Source: Chitinophaga pinensis (GTDB lineage: Bacteria; Bacteroidota; Bacteroidia; CAMBQF01). Taken from it: a stretch of DNA of 33,184 nucleotides. A program made the position numbers and the translations under genes. Location of the stretch: NCBI GenBank assembly GCA_945869825.1, contig CAMBQF010000020.1:1-33184 (forward strand), in the 5' to 3' direction. The notes under the pieces were generated by a model. It saw nothing but the letters and a program-made list of their open reading frames with translations. It searched no databases and was not told where the DNA came from. Positions 17,063 to 26,375 of the stretch are shown here, piece by piece (the first letter of the stretch is position 1; every line of letters begins with the position of its first letter).

Positions 17063-19201
17063 GTGTTGACTATAAATAAAGGCTTATACAAACTAAATCC
17101 TGTTGGCAGCTTTGCTGTTAAAGGAGTTTGGGTATTGGCCCTTTTGTTGTTTGTAAACGCAGGTGCTAAGGCTCAACTTGATGCCACGCCCGGTGGGGCA
17201 GCTACACTGGTACAAAATACTTTGCTTGGGCCAGGTATTACGGTATCAAACATTCAATTTTCGGGCGCAGCGCAAATGCTGGGCTCTTTTACCTACGGAG
17301 GTGGGACGCCCAATTTAGGGCTGGTCAGTGGTGTAATGCTTAGCAGCGGCAACATTACCGATGGTGAGGGGGCAAACACATCAGCCAATGCGGGTGTTGA
17401 CTTTGGGCAACCCGGAGACCCAAGCCTGGACCAGATACTTGGAGCTCCAACTATGGATGCAGCTGTGCTTGAATTTGATTTTGTTCCCCAATCAGATAAT
17501 GTGGCCTTTAGGTACGTTTTTGCATCAGAAGAATACCCTGAGTTTGTAGGCACACAATATAACGATGTGTTTGGCTTTTTTATTACCGGGCCGGGGTTTC
17601 CGCCTGCAGGCCAAAACATTGCCATTATACCAGGCACTGCAACCTCTGTAGCCATTAACAACGTAAACCAGATAAGTTTTTCTAACTATTACCGCGATAA
17701 TACAGGTGGTGCATCAACCCAGTTTGACGGGTTTACAGCCGTATTTACTACCAGAACAGCTACGGTTGTTCCCTGCTCTACCTACCACATTAAAATTGCT
17801 ATTGCCGATGTTGGCGACGGTTTTTATGATTCTGCAGTGTTCCTTGAGGCATCGAGCTTTAAGAGTGTAACCAATAACATTACTGCTACCGTTAGCTTTG
17901 GCACCAACAGCAACCTGTTGTATGAAGGTTGTGGACAGGCTAACATTAAATTAAGTAAATCGCAGATTACAAATATAGCCGAGGATATGACCGTTAGCAT
18001 TTCGGGAACGGCTACCAACGGGGTAGACTACAACCAATTTCCCACAACGGTAACATTCCCCCCCGGCGACACAGTGGTTACAATACCCCTTGTGCCTATT
18101 TTTGATGGGGTAACAGAACCCAACGAAACGGTAACCCTTAGCATAACACAGAATATTTGCGGGCAAATCATAACTAAAACAGTAAACCTTACTATTACCA
18201 ACGTTGAGCCTTTGCAGGTAAACGTAACGCCCCCTTTTACAAGTTACCAGTGCCCCAACATTGCAACCAACCTAACGGCAAACGTAACGGGCGGCATAAG
18301 CCCTTATACCTACACGTGGGATAACGGGCTGGTTGGACAAACCATAAACGTATTGCCCCAGCAAACCACAACATATACCGTAACGGTAACTGACAATTGC
18401 AACGCGCAAACAGCACAGGCACAGGCGGTTATTGATTTACCAGGCTATGTGCCGCTTGATTTGATAACGCCACCCGACGCAGTAATATGCCCCGGCGACT
18501 CTATTCAACTGGCGGTAACCCACAGTGGTGGACGTGGAGGCGCTGGCGAGGTTACATTTTTATGGAATAACAACCTTGGTACCGACTCTGTAATATGGGT
18601 TAAGCCTAACGTAATAACATCGTACGACATAACAGTAACAGACAGTTGCGGTACTACAGTTACCAAAACCATTGTGGTAGATGTAATGCCTACCAATGCC
18701 GATTTTGATTATTTCTACATTGAAAACAGGATTATTAAATTTATGGACCAGTCGTCGGCTGATGCTATAGACTGGCGATGGGATTTTGGGGATGGAAATA
18801 TTAGTACCGACCAAAACCCACTGCATAATTATGCCGATACAGGGCTGTACCGTGTTACCCTTATTATTGAGAACAAGTACGGCTGCACCGACACGATTAC
18901 CAAGATAGTTAGGGCATACCCAGACTATGCATTATATGTGCCAAATGCCTTTACACCTAACGGTGATGATATAAATGAAAATTTTTCAGGCCTCGGGCAG
19001 GGCTTTACTAACTACGAAATGTATATCTTTAACCGCTGGGGCGAACAGATATTTAAGTCTACGGATTATGCCACCCGTTGGAATGGGCGCGACAAAAGCG
19101 GTCAGATATCACCGCAAGGCATATACGTCTACCTTATTAAAGTAAAAACACCCCCTGGTGATGAATACACGCTGCGTGGAAGCGTAGCTTTAATAAACTA
19201 A
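17063..19201 (+). CDS. Choice-of-anchor L / PKD protein with type B T9SS (gliding-motility) C-terminal domain
   Basis: There is no ATG before the signal peptide. The likely start is GTG 17063 or TTG 17066 (about 712 residues), which puts a hydrophobic signal segment ending NAGAKAQ at a normal distance; the frame is open to TTG 16988. Domains in order: a choice-of-anchor L domain (about 40-265 of the mature frame, with FRYVFASEEYPEFVGTQYND and IAIADVGDGFYDSAVFLEA), a Calx-beta-like sandwich (ATNGVDYNQFPTTVTFPPGD), two Ig/SprB-like repeats (YTYTWDNG; VTDSCGTT), a PKD domain (WRWDFGDGNISTDQNPLHNY) and a CHU_C type B sorting domain (VPNAFTPNGDDINENF ... MYIFNRWGEQIFKS). It is an exported surface adhesin-like protein. 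One base separates its stop from the next gene's ATG. Confidence 0.88.
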   Translation: MLTINKGLYKLNPVGSFAVKGVWVLALLLFVNAGAKAQLDATPGGAATLVQNTLLGPGITVSNIQFSGAAQMLGSFTYGGGTPNLGLVSGVMLSSGNITDGEGANTSANAGVDFGQPGDPSLDQILGAPTMDAAVLEFDFVPQSDNVAFRYVFASEEYPEFVGTQYNDVFGFFITGPGFPPAGQNIAIIPGTATSVAINNVNQISFSNYYRDNTGGASTQFDGFTAVFTTRTATVVPCSTYHIKIAIADVGDGFYDSAVFLEASSFKSVTNNITATVSFGTNSNLLYEGCGQANIKLSKSQITNIAEDMTVSISGTATNGVDYNQFPTTVTFPPGDTVVTIPLVPIFDGVTEPNETVTLSITQNICGQIITKTVNLTITNVEPLQVNVTPPFTSYQCPNIATNLTANVTGGISPYTYTWDNGLVGQTINVLPQQTTTYTVTVTDNCNAQTAQAQAVIDLPGYVPLDLITPPDAVICPGDSIQLAVTHSGGRGGAGEVTFLWNNNLGTDSVIWVKPNVITSYDITVTDSCGTTVTKTIVVDVMPTNADFDYFYIENRIIKFMDQSSADAIDWRWDFGDGNISTDQNPLHNYADTGLYRVTLIIENKYGCTDTITKIVRAYPDYALYVPNAFTPNGDDINENFSGLGQGFTNYEMYIFNRWGEQIFKSTDYATRWNGRDKSGQISPQGIYVYLIKVKTPPGDEYTLRGSVALIN

Positions 19202-19202
19202 C

Positions 19203-21035
19203 ATGGTAAAACATTACACTAAAAATCTATTTACACTTGCAATTGCTTTAACATGTATTGTTATTTCGGCAGATGCACAGTTAACAGTGCAAGGCGGGCA
19301 AACCCCACAATCGCTGGTACAAAACGTACTGGTAGGTACTGGTGTTACTGTAAACAACATAAACTTTGTTGGCGATGCTAACCAGATAGGCTCTTTTAAC
19401 GGGCAAAACTCTAACATTGGCATAAACAGCGGCATAATCCTATCAACAGGAAGCATACTTACCGCACCGGGGGTGGGTACCGATTTTTCGAGCACTGACC
19501 TTGCCTTACCCGGCGACAACGATTTGGATGCATTAACTACCCAACCAACTGAAGATGCAGCAATACTAACTTTTGACTTTATACCGCTAAACGACACAGT
19601 GGTTTTTAATTACGTATTTGCATCTGAAGAATACCCGGAATTTGTAAATGGCGGATTCAATGATGTGTTTGCCTTCTTTATATCGGGCCCAGGCTACCCA
19701 CAACCAACTAATATTGCATTAATACCCAATACAAATATACCTGTAACTATTGATAACGTAAACGCAGGATCATTTCCTCAATACTACGTAAATAATGCCA
19801 ACGGAGCAACAGTAGCTTACGATGCCTTTACCGTTAAGTTACAAGCCCTGGCCATTGTTGTGCCCTGCTCAACCTACACCCTAAAAATAGCCATTGCCGA
19901 TGCCGGTGATGACGCATACGATTCTGCCGTGTTTTTAGAGGCACAAAGCTTAACATCAGGAAATGCTGATATCTCTATTTCGGCAAATTCTGTTGCCAAT
20001 GTAAACGACAGCCTTATAGTGGAAGGCTGTATTGATGGTGTTATTGCCTTTATCCGCGGTGGCGACCTAACAGATACCACCGTAGTAAACTTTGGTATTG
20101 GAGGCTCTGCAACCAATGGTGTTGACTACACCCAAATAGCCGACAGTGTTGTGTTTTACCCTGGCGATACACTGGTACTTATAACCATTGACGCTTTATA
20201 TGACGGGGTTGCTGAAGGCAATGAGAATGTGGTTATTATATTACAACAAAATACTATCTGTCAAAATGTTCCACCGCAAACAGTATCAATTGTAATAACC
20301 AACGTAAACCCAATTGTGGCTACCATTACCCCATCAAACCCACAAGTAACCCCATGCTCGCCTGCACAAATTACGGCATCGGCAACGGGTGGTTTTGGGC
20401 CTTATACTTATACATGGGATAATAACCTACCACCAGATTCATCACACATTGTAAACCCAAGCCAAACCACTACCTATAACGTAACCATAACCGATAGCTG
20501 CGGTACGCCTGTAGGTACGGCATCGGTAACTGTAACGGTTGGCCCTCCGCCACCAATTGTGGCCCAGATAAGCATGGGCGATACCATTGTGTGCGACGGG
20601 ACAGTAACCTTTACCGCATCGGCAACGGGCGGACAGGGTCAACTATCGTACACCTGGAGTAACAATGACCCTAACCTTACCCAAACAGTAACACCTACTG
20701 AAACCACAACCTACACCATTACATTTACCGACAGCTGTGGCAGCACCCCCGGGGTTGCCGAAATAACCGTTAGTGTAATTTGCGAATTGGAGGTACCTAA
20801 CGTATTTACACCAAACGGCGACGGACAAAATGACACTTTTGTAATAGGTGGATTAGAACTATACCCAAACAGCGTACTAATGATTTATAACCGCTGGGGA
20901 CGTAAGGTATTCCAAAGCGATAACTACCTGAACGACTGGGGTGGCGATGGTCTGTCGGAAGGGGTATATTACTTTGTTCTTGATGTGCCTGCTAAGCCTG
21001 ACAAGAAGCACGGTACTGTAACTATACTTAAATAA
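19203..21035 (+). CDS. Choice-of-anchor L protein with type B T9SS C-terminal domain (paralogue of the preceding gene)
   Basis: This 610-residue protein starts at an ATG one base after the previous stop and has a signal peptide ending SADAQ. It repeats the plan of its neighbour: an anchor-L domain (about 30-245; FNYVFASEEYPEFVNGGFND and IAIADAGDDAYDSAVFLEA), a Calx-beta-like part (GSATNGVDYTQIADSVVFYPGD), two Ig-like repeats with YTYTWDNN and LSYTWSNN, and a shorter CHU_C tail (VPNVFTPNGDGQNDTF ... MIYNRWGRKVFQSDNY). It lacks the PKD domain of its neighbour. The identity of key stretches points to a local tandem duplication. Expected to be delivered to the cell surface by the type IX system. 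The ligand is unknown. Confidence 0.9.
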   Translation: MVKHYTKNLFTLAIALTCIVISADAQLTVQGGQTPQSLVQNVLVGTGVTVNNINFVGDANQIGSFNGQNSNIGINSGIILSTGSILTAPGVGTDFSSTDLALPGDNDLDALTTQPTEDAAILTFDFIPLNDTVVFNYVFASEEYPEFVNGGFNDVFAFFISGPGYPQPTNIALIPNTNIPVTIDNVNAGSFPQYYVNNANGATVAYDAFTVKLQALAIVVPCSTYTLKIAIADAGDDAYDSAVFLEAQSLTSGNADISISANSVANVNDSLIVEGCIDGVIAFIRGGDLTDTTVVNFGIGGSATNGVDYTQIADSVVFYPGDTLVLITIDALYDGVAEGNENVVIILQQNTICQNVPPQTVSIVITNVNPIVATITPSNPQVTPCSPAQITASATGGFGPYTYTWDNNLPPDSSHIVNPSQTTTYNVTITDSCGTPVGTASVTVTVGPPPPIVAQISMGDTIVCDGTVTFTASATGGQGQLSYTWSNNDPNLTQTVTPTETTTYTITFTDSCGSTPGVAEITVSVICELEVPNVFTPNGDGQNDTFVIGGLELYPNSVLMIYNRWGRKVFQSDNYLNDWGGDGLSEGVYYFVLDVPAKPDKKHGTVTILK

Positions 21036-21094
21036 AAACAATAACGCTGCATATACGTTTTTGTTTGTGATAACGGAAAAACATTTAAATAGGC

Positions 21095-23293
21095 TTGCTG
21101 AAGAAAGCTGTCATAGGGCTAATACTGGCATTAATCTCATTTCAGGTTAAGGCAACCCATATTATTGGCGGCGAGTTATATTATGAGTGTTTAGGAAACA
21201 ATCAGTACCGAATAGTTTTAAAACTATACCGCGACTGTTTTAATGGTGTGCCCCCGTTTGATAACCCTGCATTTATTGGTATCTACACATCAACAGGTGC
21301 AATGGTTGATATGGACCCTAATATTGGTGGTGCGCAGGCGCTATCTATGTTCGACCCTGTAATAACCAATCTGCCCCCGGTTATTGCCAACCCTTGTTTA
21401 GTTGCCCCACCCAATATTTGTGTGGAAGAAGGCATATACGAAACGGTTGTAACCCTGCCCCCGATAAATGGTGGGTATACGTTGGTTTACCAACGCTGCT
21501 GTCGCAACAATACTATATTAAATATTGTAAGTCCTGAAGATGCAGGCGCTACCTACACATCATTTATCCCCGGGACCGGAAATTTTGATTGCAATGCCAG
21601 CCCCTACTATAACAACTTCCCCCCTATTGTATTGTGCATTAACGATCCTTTATCCTTTGACCATTCAGCTACAGACCCCGATGGCGACTCGCTGGTATAT
21701 TACCTTTGTAACCCGTTAGACGGGGCATCGCAAACAGACCCGCAGCCCAACCCGCCTATCGCCCCGCCGTTTAATAATATTATATTCAACAACCCGTTTT
21801 CATCAGGCTACCCATTAGGCTCTAGCCCGGCTTTGAGTATAAACCCGCAAACAGGCCTACTTTCGGGCACGCCTAATATGCTGGGGCAATTTGTGGTATG
21901 TGTATGCGTAAACGAATACCGCAACGGGCAACTAATAGCCACCCATAGCCGCGATTTTCAATTTAACGTGGTTAACTGCTTATCTAACGTAGCGGCAGCT
22001 TTTATCAACCCAAACCCCGACCCGCTAAACAGCTGCAATGGCTTTGACATACCTTTTGACAACGAAAGCAATGGGGCTCAATTTTACTATTGGGACTTTG
22101 GTGTAGCGGGTATTACCAGCGATACATCAACAGAAATAAACCCTACCTACTCTTACCCCGCACCAGGCCAGTATACCGTTATGCTTATTGCAAACCCCGG
22201 CTACTATTGTGCCGATACAACCTATACAACCTTTGGTGTATACCCCTTGCTTGAAGCTTATTTTGACCCACCGCCAGGACAGTGTATTACAGGCAACAGC
22301 TTTGATTTTACGGCAGGCGGTGCCTACCAAAACAGCACGCAGTTTAACTGGGATTTTGCCCCTGCGGGTAACCCATTAAACTCTACCCAGCAAAACCCGC
22401 AAAACATAAGTTACCAGGCGCCTGGTACGTATGGCGTAACGGTTACCTATATTGGCGAGGGCTGCACGCGCAGCTATACCGATAGTGTTACTGTATACCC
22501 GCTACCAACCATCAACTTACAAATATCAGGCGGTAACGGTTGCGAGCCTTACCCTGTGCAGTTTACTAACGAGTCGACAGCATCAGACACCCCGCTGCAA
22601 TACCTGTGGGATTTTGGCGATGGGGAAACATCAACAGAAGCAAGCCCCCTGCATATATACCAAAACGAAGGGCAGTATGATGTTACGCTAATCGCCTACT
22701 CACTGTCGGGCTGTGTAGATACTTTAGTGCTGAACAACCCCAACCTTATAACTGTAAAACCCAGCCCTACGGCAGGCTTTACTATAAACCCAGTAGAAAC
22801 CGATGTGCTGGCTCCTTGGGTAACGGTTACCGACCAATCTGTTGGTGGTGTTTACTGCCAATTGTATTTAGGTGTTGGCGATACACTACCCAATACCTGT
22901 AGCTATGCTTTGGCTTATCAGGATAGTGGTACATATTATATATCGCAAATTGTGATAAACGAAGTGGGTTGCCCTGATACGCTTATCAAGCCTGTACGCA
23001 TTAACCCAATATTTCGCTTTTACGCGCCCAATGCCTTTACACCTAACGGTGATATATACAATAATGGCTGGCGCACCTATGGCGAGGGTATTAAAACCTT
23101 TCAGCTATATATTTTTAACCGCTGGGGGCAAAAGGTTTTTGAGAGTGATGACATTTTTGAAGAATGGGATGGCACATTTATGAACCGCGGGGGCGAAATA
23201 TCGCAAGACGGGGTGTATGTGTATGCCGTTTACCTTACGGATGTGTTTGGTAAAAAGCATGTTTACCGCGATATGGTAGTGCTGATAAAATAG
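21095..23293 (+). CDS. Large PKD-repeat surface protein with type B T9SS C-terminal domain
   Basis: A 732-residue protein starting at TTG 21095; no ATG lies before the signal peptide (LKKAVIGLILALISFQVKA). The mature N-terminus THIIGGELYYECLGNNQYRI is a motif seen in many large gliding-motility/T9SS proteins of Bacteroidota. A Cys-containing N-terminal domain to about 290 contains DPDGDSLVYYLCNP and a putative Ig fold (SGTPNMLGQFVVCVCVNEY). PKD domains follow (YYWDFGVAGI; FNWDFAPAGN; YLWDFGDGETSTEASPLHIYQNEGQYDVTL), and a CHU_C type B tail (APNAFTPNGDIYNNGW ... YIFNRWGQKVFESDD). It is the third gene of the cargo operon, with 59 bp to its neighbour. Confidence 0.88.
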   Translation: MLKKAVIGLILALISFQVKATHIIGGELYYECLGNNQYRIVLKLYRDCFNGVPPFDNPAFIGIYTSTGAMVDMDPNIGGAQALSMFDPVITNLPPVIANPCLVAPPNICVEEGIYETVVTLPPINGGYTLVYQRCCRNNTILNIVSPEDAGATYTSFIPGTGNFDCNASPYYNNFPPIVLCINDPLSFDHSATDPDGDSLVYYLCNPLDGASQTDPQPNPPIAPPFNNIIFNNPFSSGYPLGSSPALSINPQTGLLSGTPNMLGQFVVCVCVNEYRNGQLIATHSRDFQFNVVNCLSNVAAAFINPNPDPLNSCNGFDIPFDNESNGAQFYYWDFGVAGITSDTSTEINPTYSYPAPGQYTVMLIANPGYYCADTTYTTFGVYPLLEAYFDPPPGQCITGNSFDFTAGGAYQNSTQFNWDFAPAGNPLNSTQQNPQNISYQAPGTYGVTVTYIGEGCTRSYTDSVTVYPLPTINLQISGGNGCEPYPVQFTNESTASDTPLQYLWDFGDGETSTEASPLHIYQNEGQYDVTLIAYSLSGCVDTLVLNNPNLITVKPSPTAGFTINPVETDVLAPWVTVTDQSVGGVYCQLYLGVGDTLPNTCSYALAYQDSGTYYISQIVINEVGCPDTLIKPVRINPIFRFYAPNAFTPNGDIYNNGWRTYGEGIKTFQLYIFNRWGQKVFESDDIFEEWDGTFMNRGGEISQDGVYVYAVYLTDVFGKKHVYRDMVVLIK

Positions 23294-23356
23294 AGAGCCT
23301 TAACCCTAACAACTCTGCAAAGCTGAGGGGTACAATAAACATTTTTCAGTTTGGTT

Positions 23357-23385
23357 TGTAAGGTTAGTATCGCCTTCTCGTCTAA
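23357..23385 (+). promoter_or_regulatory. ECF-sigma-like promoter of msrBA
   Basis: TGTAAGG (23357-23363), 15-nt spacer, CGTCTAA (23379-23385). The same two boxes with the same spacing occur before the next two genes. A CGTC-type -10 element and an AA-containing -35 element are typical of ECF sigma factors (established); the specific factor is unknown. Distance to the ATG is 30 bp. Confidence 0.65.
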
Positions 23386-23415
23386 TAATAAACTGCGAAA
23401 GCGAACTCAACAACA

Positions 23416-24531
23416 ATGAAAACAAACAGATTATTTACTACGCAACTAATAATAGTTGTGGTATTAATGGTAGTACCTTTATTTTGGGCTTGCAGCCAAA
23501 AGCCTAATGATGTAAATTACAGTAAGATTAAAAACATGGACATTTCAGCAGACACCAACAAGGTTGTGAAAACCGAAGAAGAATGGAAAAAGGAACTAAC
23601 GCCCGACCAGTATTATATACTGCGCGAAAAAGGCACCGAGCGCCCTTATACAGGTAAATTTTTAATGACAAAAGATAAAGGGATGTATACCTGCGCCGGC
23701 TGCGGGAACCCTTTGTTTTCATCAGATAGTAAGTTTGACTCACATTGCGGCTGGCCAAGCTTTGATAAAGAAGTGGCGGCTGGTAAAATTATTACTAAAG
23801 ATGATAACACACTGGGTATGCGCCGCACCGAGATTATGTGCGGACGTTGCGGGGGCCACTTAGGCCACGTGTTTGACGATGGCCCAACAGATACTGGCTT
23901 GAGGTATTGTGTAAATTCAGTTTCTTTGGAGTTTGTTAAAGATGGCGATATTGCTAAAACAACTAATACTACAATGGAAAATAAATCGATAGACACCCTT
24001 ACCCTTGGTGCAGGCTGTTTTTGGTGTGTAGAGGCTGTTTACCGTATGCTTGACGGCGTTATAAGTGCCGAATCGGGCTACTCTGGTGGCAACACTAAAA
24101 ACCCAACCTATAAAGAGGTGTGTAACGGAACAACTGGCCATGCCGAAGTAGTGCAGATAGTATTTGACCCTAAGAAAACATCGGTAGAAGAAATACTGAA
24201 AGTATTTTTTACCGTACACGACCCTACAACACTTAACCGCCAGGGTGCCGATGTAGGCACACAATACCGATCGGCTATATACTACCGCGACGAAAACCAA
24301 AAGAAAATTGCGGAAGACATTATCAGCGCCCTTAGCAAAGAGCATGTGTATGACAGCCCTATTGTTACCGAGGTAACTAAGTTTGATACCTTTTATAAGG
24401 CTGAAGATTACCACCAGGATTACTACAACAACAATGGTAGCAACTCATATTGCGCCATGGTAGTTAAACCTAAGGTAGAGAAGTTTGAAAAGGTGTTTAA
24501 AGACAGGCTTAAGAAAAATGCTACTCATTAA
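23416..24531 (+). CDS. msrBA: Bifunctional methionine sulfoxide reductase MsrB-MsrA, lipoprotein
   Basis: This 371-residue fusion reduces both diastereomers of methionine sulfoxide. It begins with a lipoprotein signal (lipobox LFWAC, lipidated Cys26), so it should sit on a membrane facing the periplasm. MsrB domain, about 52-175: zinc Cys pairs C93/C96 and C142/C145 (CAGC, CGRC), HCGWPSF and catalytic C165 in LRYCVNS. A short linker leads to the MsrA domain, about 192-365: catalytic C201 in GAGCFWC, GYSGG, GHAEVVQI, and DVGTQYRS. The order MsrB-MsrA, without a thioredoxin domain, means an outside reductant is needed. An ECF-type promoter precedes it and a strong terminator follows, consistent with an oxidative or envelope stress role. 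Confidence 0.95.
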   Translation: MKTNRLFTTQLIIVVVLMVVPLFWACSQKPNDVNYSKIKNMDISADTNKVVKTEEEWKKELTPDQYYILREKGTERPYTGKFLMTKDKGMYTCAGCGNPLFSSDSKFDSHCGWPSFDKEVAAGKIITKDDNTLGMRRTEIMCGRCGGHLGHVFDDGPTDTGLRYCVNSVSLEFVKDGDIAKTTNTTMENKSIDTLTLGAGCFWCVEAVYRMLDGVISAESGYSGGNTKNPTYKEVCNGTTGHAEVVQIVFDPKKTSVEEILKVFFTVHDPTTLNRQGADVGTQYRSAIYYRDENQKKIAEDIISALSKEHVYDSPIVTEVTKFDTFYKAEDYHQDYYNNNGSNSYCAMVVKPKVEKFEKVFKDRLKKNATH

Positions 24532-24556
24532 GAACCAACCATAATATTACCATACC

Positions 24557-24587
24557 AGCCACCGGAAATTTTTCGGTGGCTTTTTTT
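24557..24587 (+). terminator. Intrinsic terminator after msrBA
   Basis: Stem AGCCACCG (24557-24564) with CGGTGGCT (24574-24581), A/T inner pairs, followed by a seven-T run. It lies 25 bp after the stop codon. Confidence 0.88.
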
Positions 24588-24596
24588 AAATTTGAT

Positions 24597-24625
24597 TGTA
24601 AGGTTGAACATAGCAGCCCGACTAA
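24597..24625 (+). promoter_or_regulatory. ECF-sigma-like promoter of the Omp28-like gene
   Basis: TGTAAGG (24597-24603), 15-nt spacer, CGACTAA (24619-24625): the same boxes and spacing as upstream of msrBA and the YHS gene. It begins directly after the msrBA terminator, 21 bp before the ATG. Confidence 0.65.
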
Positions 24626-24646
24626 TACACTAAACCATACCACACC

Positions 24647-25645
24647 ATGAAACAACTTTTTATTACTGCATTAGTACTCGTAAGTACTACTTTAGGCGCC
24701 CAGGTGCCTAAAAAAATTATTGTAGAACACTTTACCAATACCAAGTGTAGCATTTGCGCCAGTAAAAATCCTGGTTTTTATACCAACCTAAGCAACCACC
24801 CAGGGGTTTTGCATTTGGCCATACACCCAAGTTCGCCATACACAACGTGCCTGCTAAGCCAACAAAGCCTTGTTGAAAGCGATGCCCGAACCAACTACTA
24901 CGGGCTGTACGGTAGCACACCTAAATTTGTTATAAACGGCACAGACATACCCACCAGTACCGACTATAGCAATGCCGCCTTATTCACTCCATTTGCAGGG
25001 CAAACATCGCCGCTAAGCATTAGCATAAAGCAATATAAATACGGGGTTGATTCAATAAAATCAACCATTACAATAAAAGCTGTTGCAGCGCACAACTACA
25101 CCAACGTAAAACTATTTGGCGCACTGGCCGAAGACACACTAAACTACACCAGCCAAAATGGTGAAACACGCCACTATGATGTGTTTAGAAAAGCCCTTTG
25201 GGGTGCTGAAGGAACAACTATTACTGCCCCTGTAAATATTGGAGACTCGACAGTATACACCGTAACCACCTCTGCCAACCCGGTATGGAATTTTGCGCGC
25301 ATATATACCATAGCATTGGTGCAATTGGACAATACGAACGAGGTAATACAGGCCGAGGCTGTGCCTGCAACCCAACAAGACAGTGAGGCTCTAACCGGGC
25401 TGAACCAGTTAACGGTATTAGATGCGGCTATATTCCCCAACCCGGTAAAAGGCTTGCTTACAATACAACTATCCTCTGCCGGGCAGGTGAATTTAGTGAT
25501 ACTATCAGCTGACGGAAAAACCGTTACCAATACCCGTTTTAACCAACAAACTACCATAGACTTAACTGGGTTGCCGGCGGGGCTTTATGCTGCCGTTTTA
25601 ACCACGCCAACAGGCCGTGCCACCAAACGTGTAATAGTACAATAA
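24647..25645 (+). CDS. Omp28-related thioredoxin-fold protein, T9SS type A cargo
   Basis: This 332-residue protein has a signal peptide (1-18, ending LGAQ), then a thioredoxin-like domain starting KKIIVEHFTNTKCSICASKNP. The CSIC motif is in the redox CxxC position and GSTPKFVING near 88-97 supplies the cis-proline loop. This is the layout of Omp28-related outer-membrane proteins of Bacteroidota. A beta-sandwich middle (about 120-235) follows, then a type A T9SS sorting domain (LDAAIFPNPVKGLLTIQL, ILSADGKT, final GLYAAVL and KRVIVQ). Whether CSIC has disulfide activity outside the cell is not known. The shared promoter motif with msrBA suggests a common stress response. Ends at a strong terminator. 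Confidence 0.87.
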   Translation: MKQLFITALVLVSTTLGAQVPKKIIVEHFTNTKCSICASKNPGFYTNLSNHPGVLHLAIHPSSPYTTCLLSQQSLVESDARTNYYGLYGSTPKFVINGTDIPTSTDYSNAALFTPFAGQTSPLSISIKQYKYGVDSIKSTITIKAVAAHNYTNVKLFGALAEDTLNYTSQNGETRHYDVFRKALWGAEGTTITAPVNIGDSTVYTVTTSANPVWNFARIYTIALVQLDNTNEVIQAEAVPATQQDSEALTGLNQLTVLDAAIFPNPVKGLLTIQLSSAGQVNLVILSADGKTVTNTRFNQQTTIDLTGLPAGLYAAVLTTPTGRATKRVIVQ

Positions 25646-25670
25646 TACAAATACCCCTCTCTCTACAATT

Positions 25671-25704
25671 AAAAGCCGCCTGTATTGCACAGGTGGCTTT
25701 TTTT
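25671..25704 (+). terminator. Intrinsic terminator after the Omp28-like gene
   Basis: A 13-bp stem (25671-25683 with 25689-25701, one G-T pair) and a 5-nt loop ATTGC, with a T-run to 25704. Confidence 0.88.
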
Positions 25705-25722
25705 ATTCGTATAATAAAACAT

Positions 25723-25751
25723 TGTAAGGATTTTTAGCGTTACCCGACTAA
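25723..25751 (+). promoter_or_regulatory. ECF-sigma-like promoter of the YHS gene
   Basis: TGTAAGG (25723-25729), 15-nt spacer, CGACTAA (25745-25751): third occurrence of the motif with the same spacing, 23 bp before the ATG. Confidence 0.65.
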
Positions 25752-25774
25752 CAATAAACCCAATATTTACAATT

Positions 25775-26236
25775 ATGAAAAAGTTGGTGTTAGTTTTATT
25801 AGCAATGCTGGTGTCTATTTGTATTTATGCCCAGAGCAGTACATTACGCAAAAAGCACCTTAACCAAACCAACCAGATAGCCATAGAAGGTTACGACCCG
25901 GTAGCCTATTTTACCCAACGCAGAGCTGTTAAAGGTGTTAAAACCATATCGCATACAGCGCTAGGTATTACCTACTATTTTTCATCGCAAGAAAATAAGA
26001 AACTGTTTATACGGAACCGCAGTAAATACGAGCCGCAATATGGTGGCTGGTGTGCATCGGCCATGAGCAGCAATGGGCAAAAAGTAAAGGTAGACCCTAC
26101 CAATTTTAAAATTATAGACAGCAAGCTGTACCTGTTTTGCGATACCAGCTACAAGAACTCCCTTTCGGGCTGGAAGAAGGACGAAAAAGCCGTTATTTTA
26201 AAGGGCGATAAAAACTGGAACAATCAATATAAATAA
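25775..26236 (+). CDS. Exported YHS-domain protein
   Basis: A 153-residue protein with a signal peptide (MKKLVLVLLAMLVSICIYAQ). The mature part begins NQIAIEGYDPVAYF, continues GITYYFSSQENKKLFIRNRSKYEPQYGGWCA and ends with a LYLFCDTSYKNSLSGW segment. This is the YHS-domain layout found in small secreted Bacteroidota proteins; YHS domains are linked to heavy-metal proteins, but no metal site is proven here. The visible Cys residues are in GGWCA and LFCD. It is transcribed alone, from an ECF-type promoter shared with msrBA and the Omp28-like gene. Function unknown; a role in redox or metal stress would fit the neighbours (inference). Confidence 0.85.
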   Translation: MKKLVLVLLAMLVSICIYAQSSTLRKKHLNQTNQIAIEGYDPVAYFTQRRAVKGVKTISHTALGITYYFSSQENKKLFIRNRSKYEPQYGGWCASAMSSNGQKVKVDPTNFKIIDSKLYLFCDTSYKNSLSGWKKDEKAVILKGDKNWNNQYK

Positions 26237-26375
26237 ATCTTTTGCCAACTATATTATTTTTTACCAGGTTGGTTCATCAATTATTCAACTTATAAAACAT
26301 AAAATTAGGCCAATTTGGTTAAGGTGCCATTAGCTTTGGCTGCTCAATATCATAAATAGAGCTATGTAATTTTAA

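Noticed and set aside
24587-24594. Housekeeping -7 box TAAATTTG before the Omp28-like gene
   Set aside because: It overlaps the msrBA terminator T-run, has no -33 partner, and the ECF-type motif just downstream is better supported.
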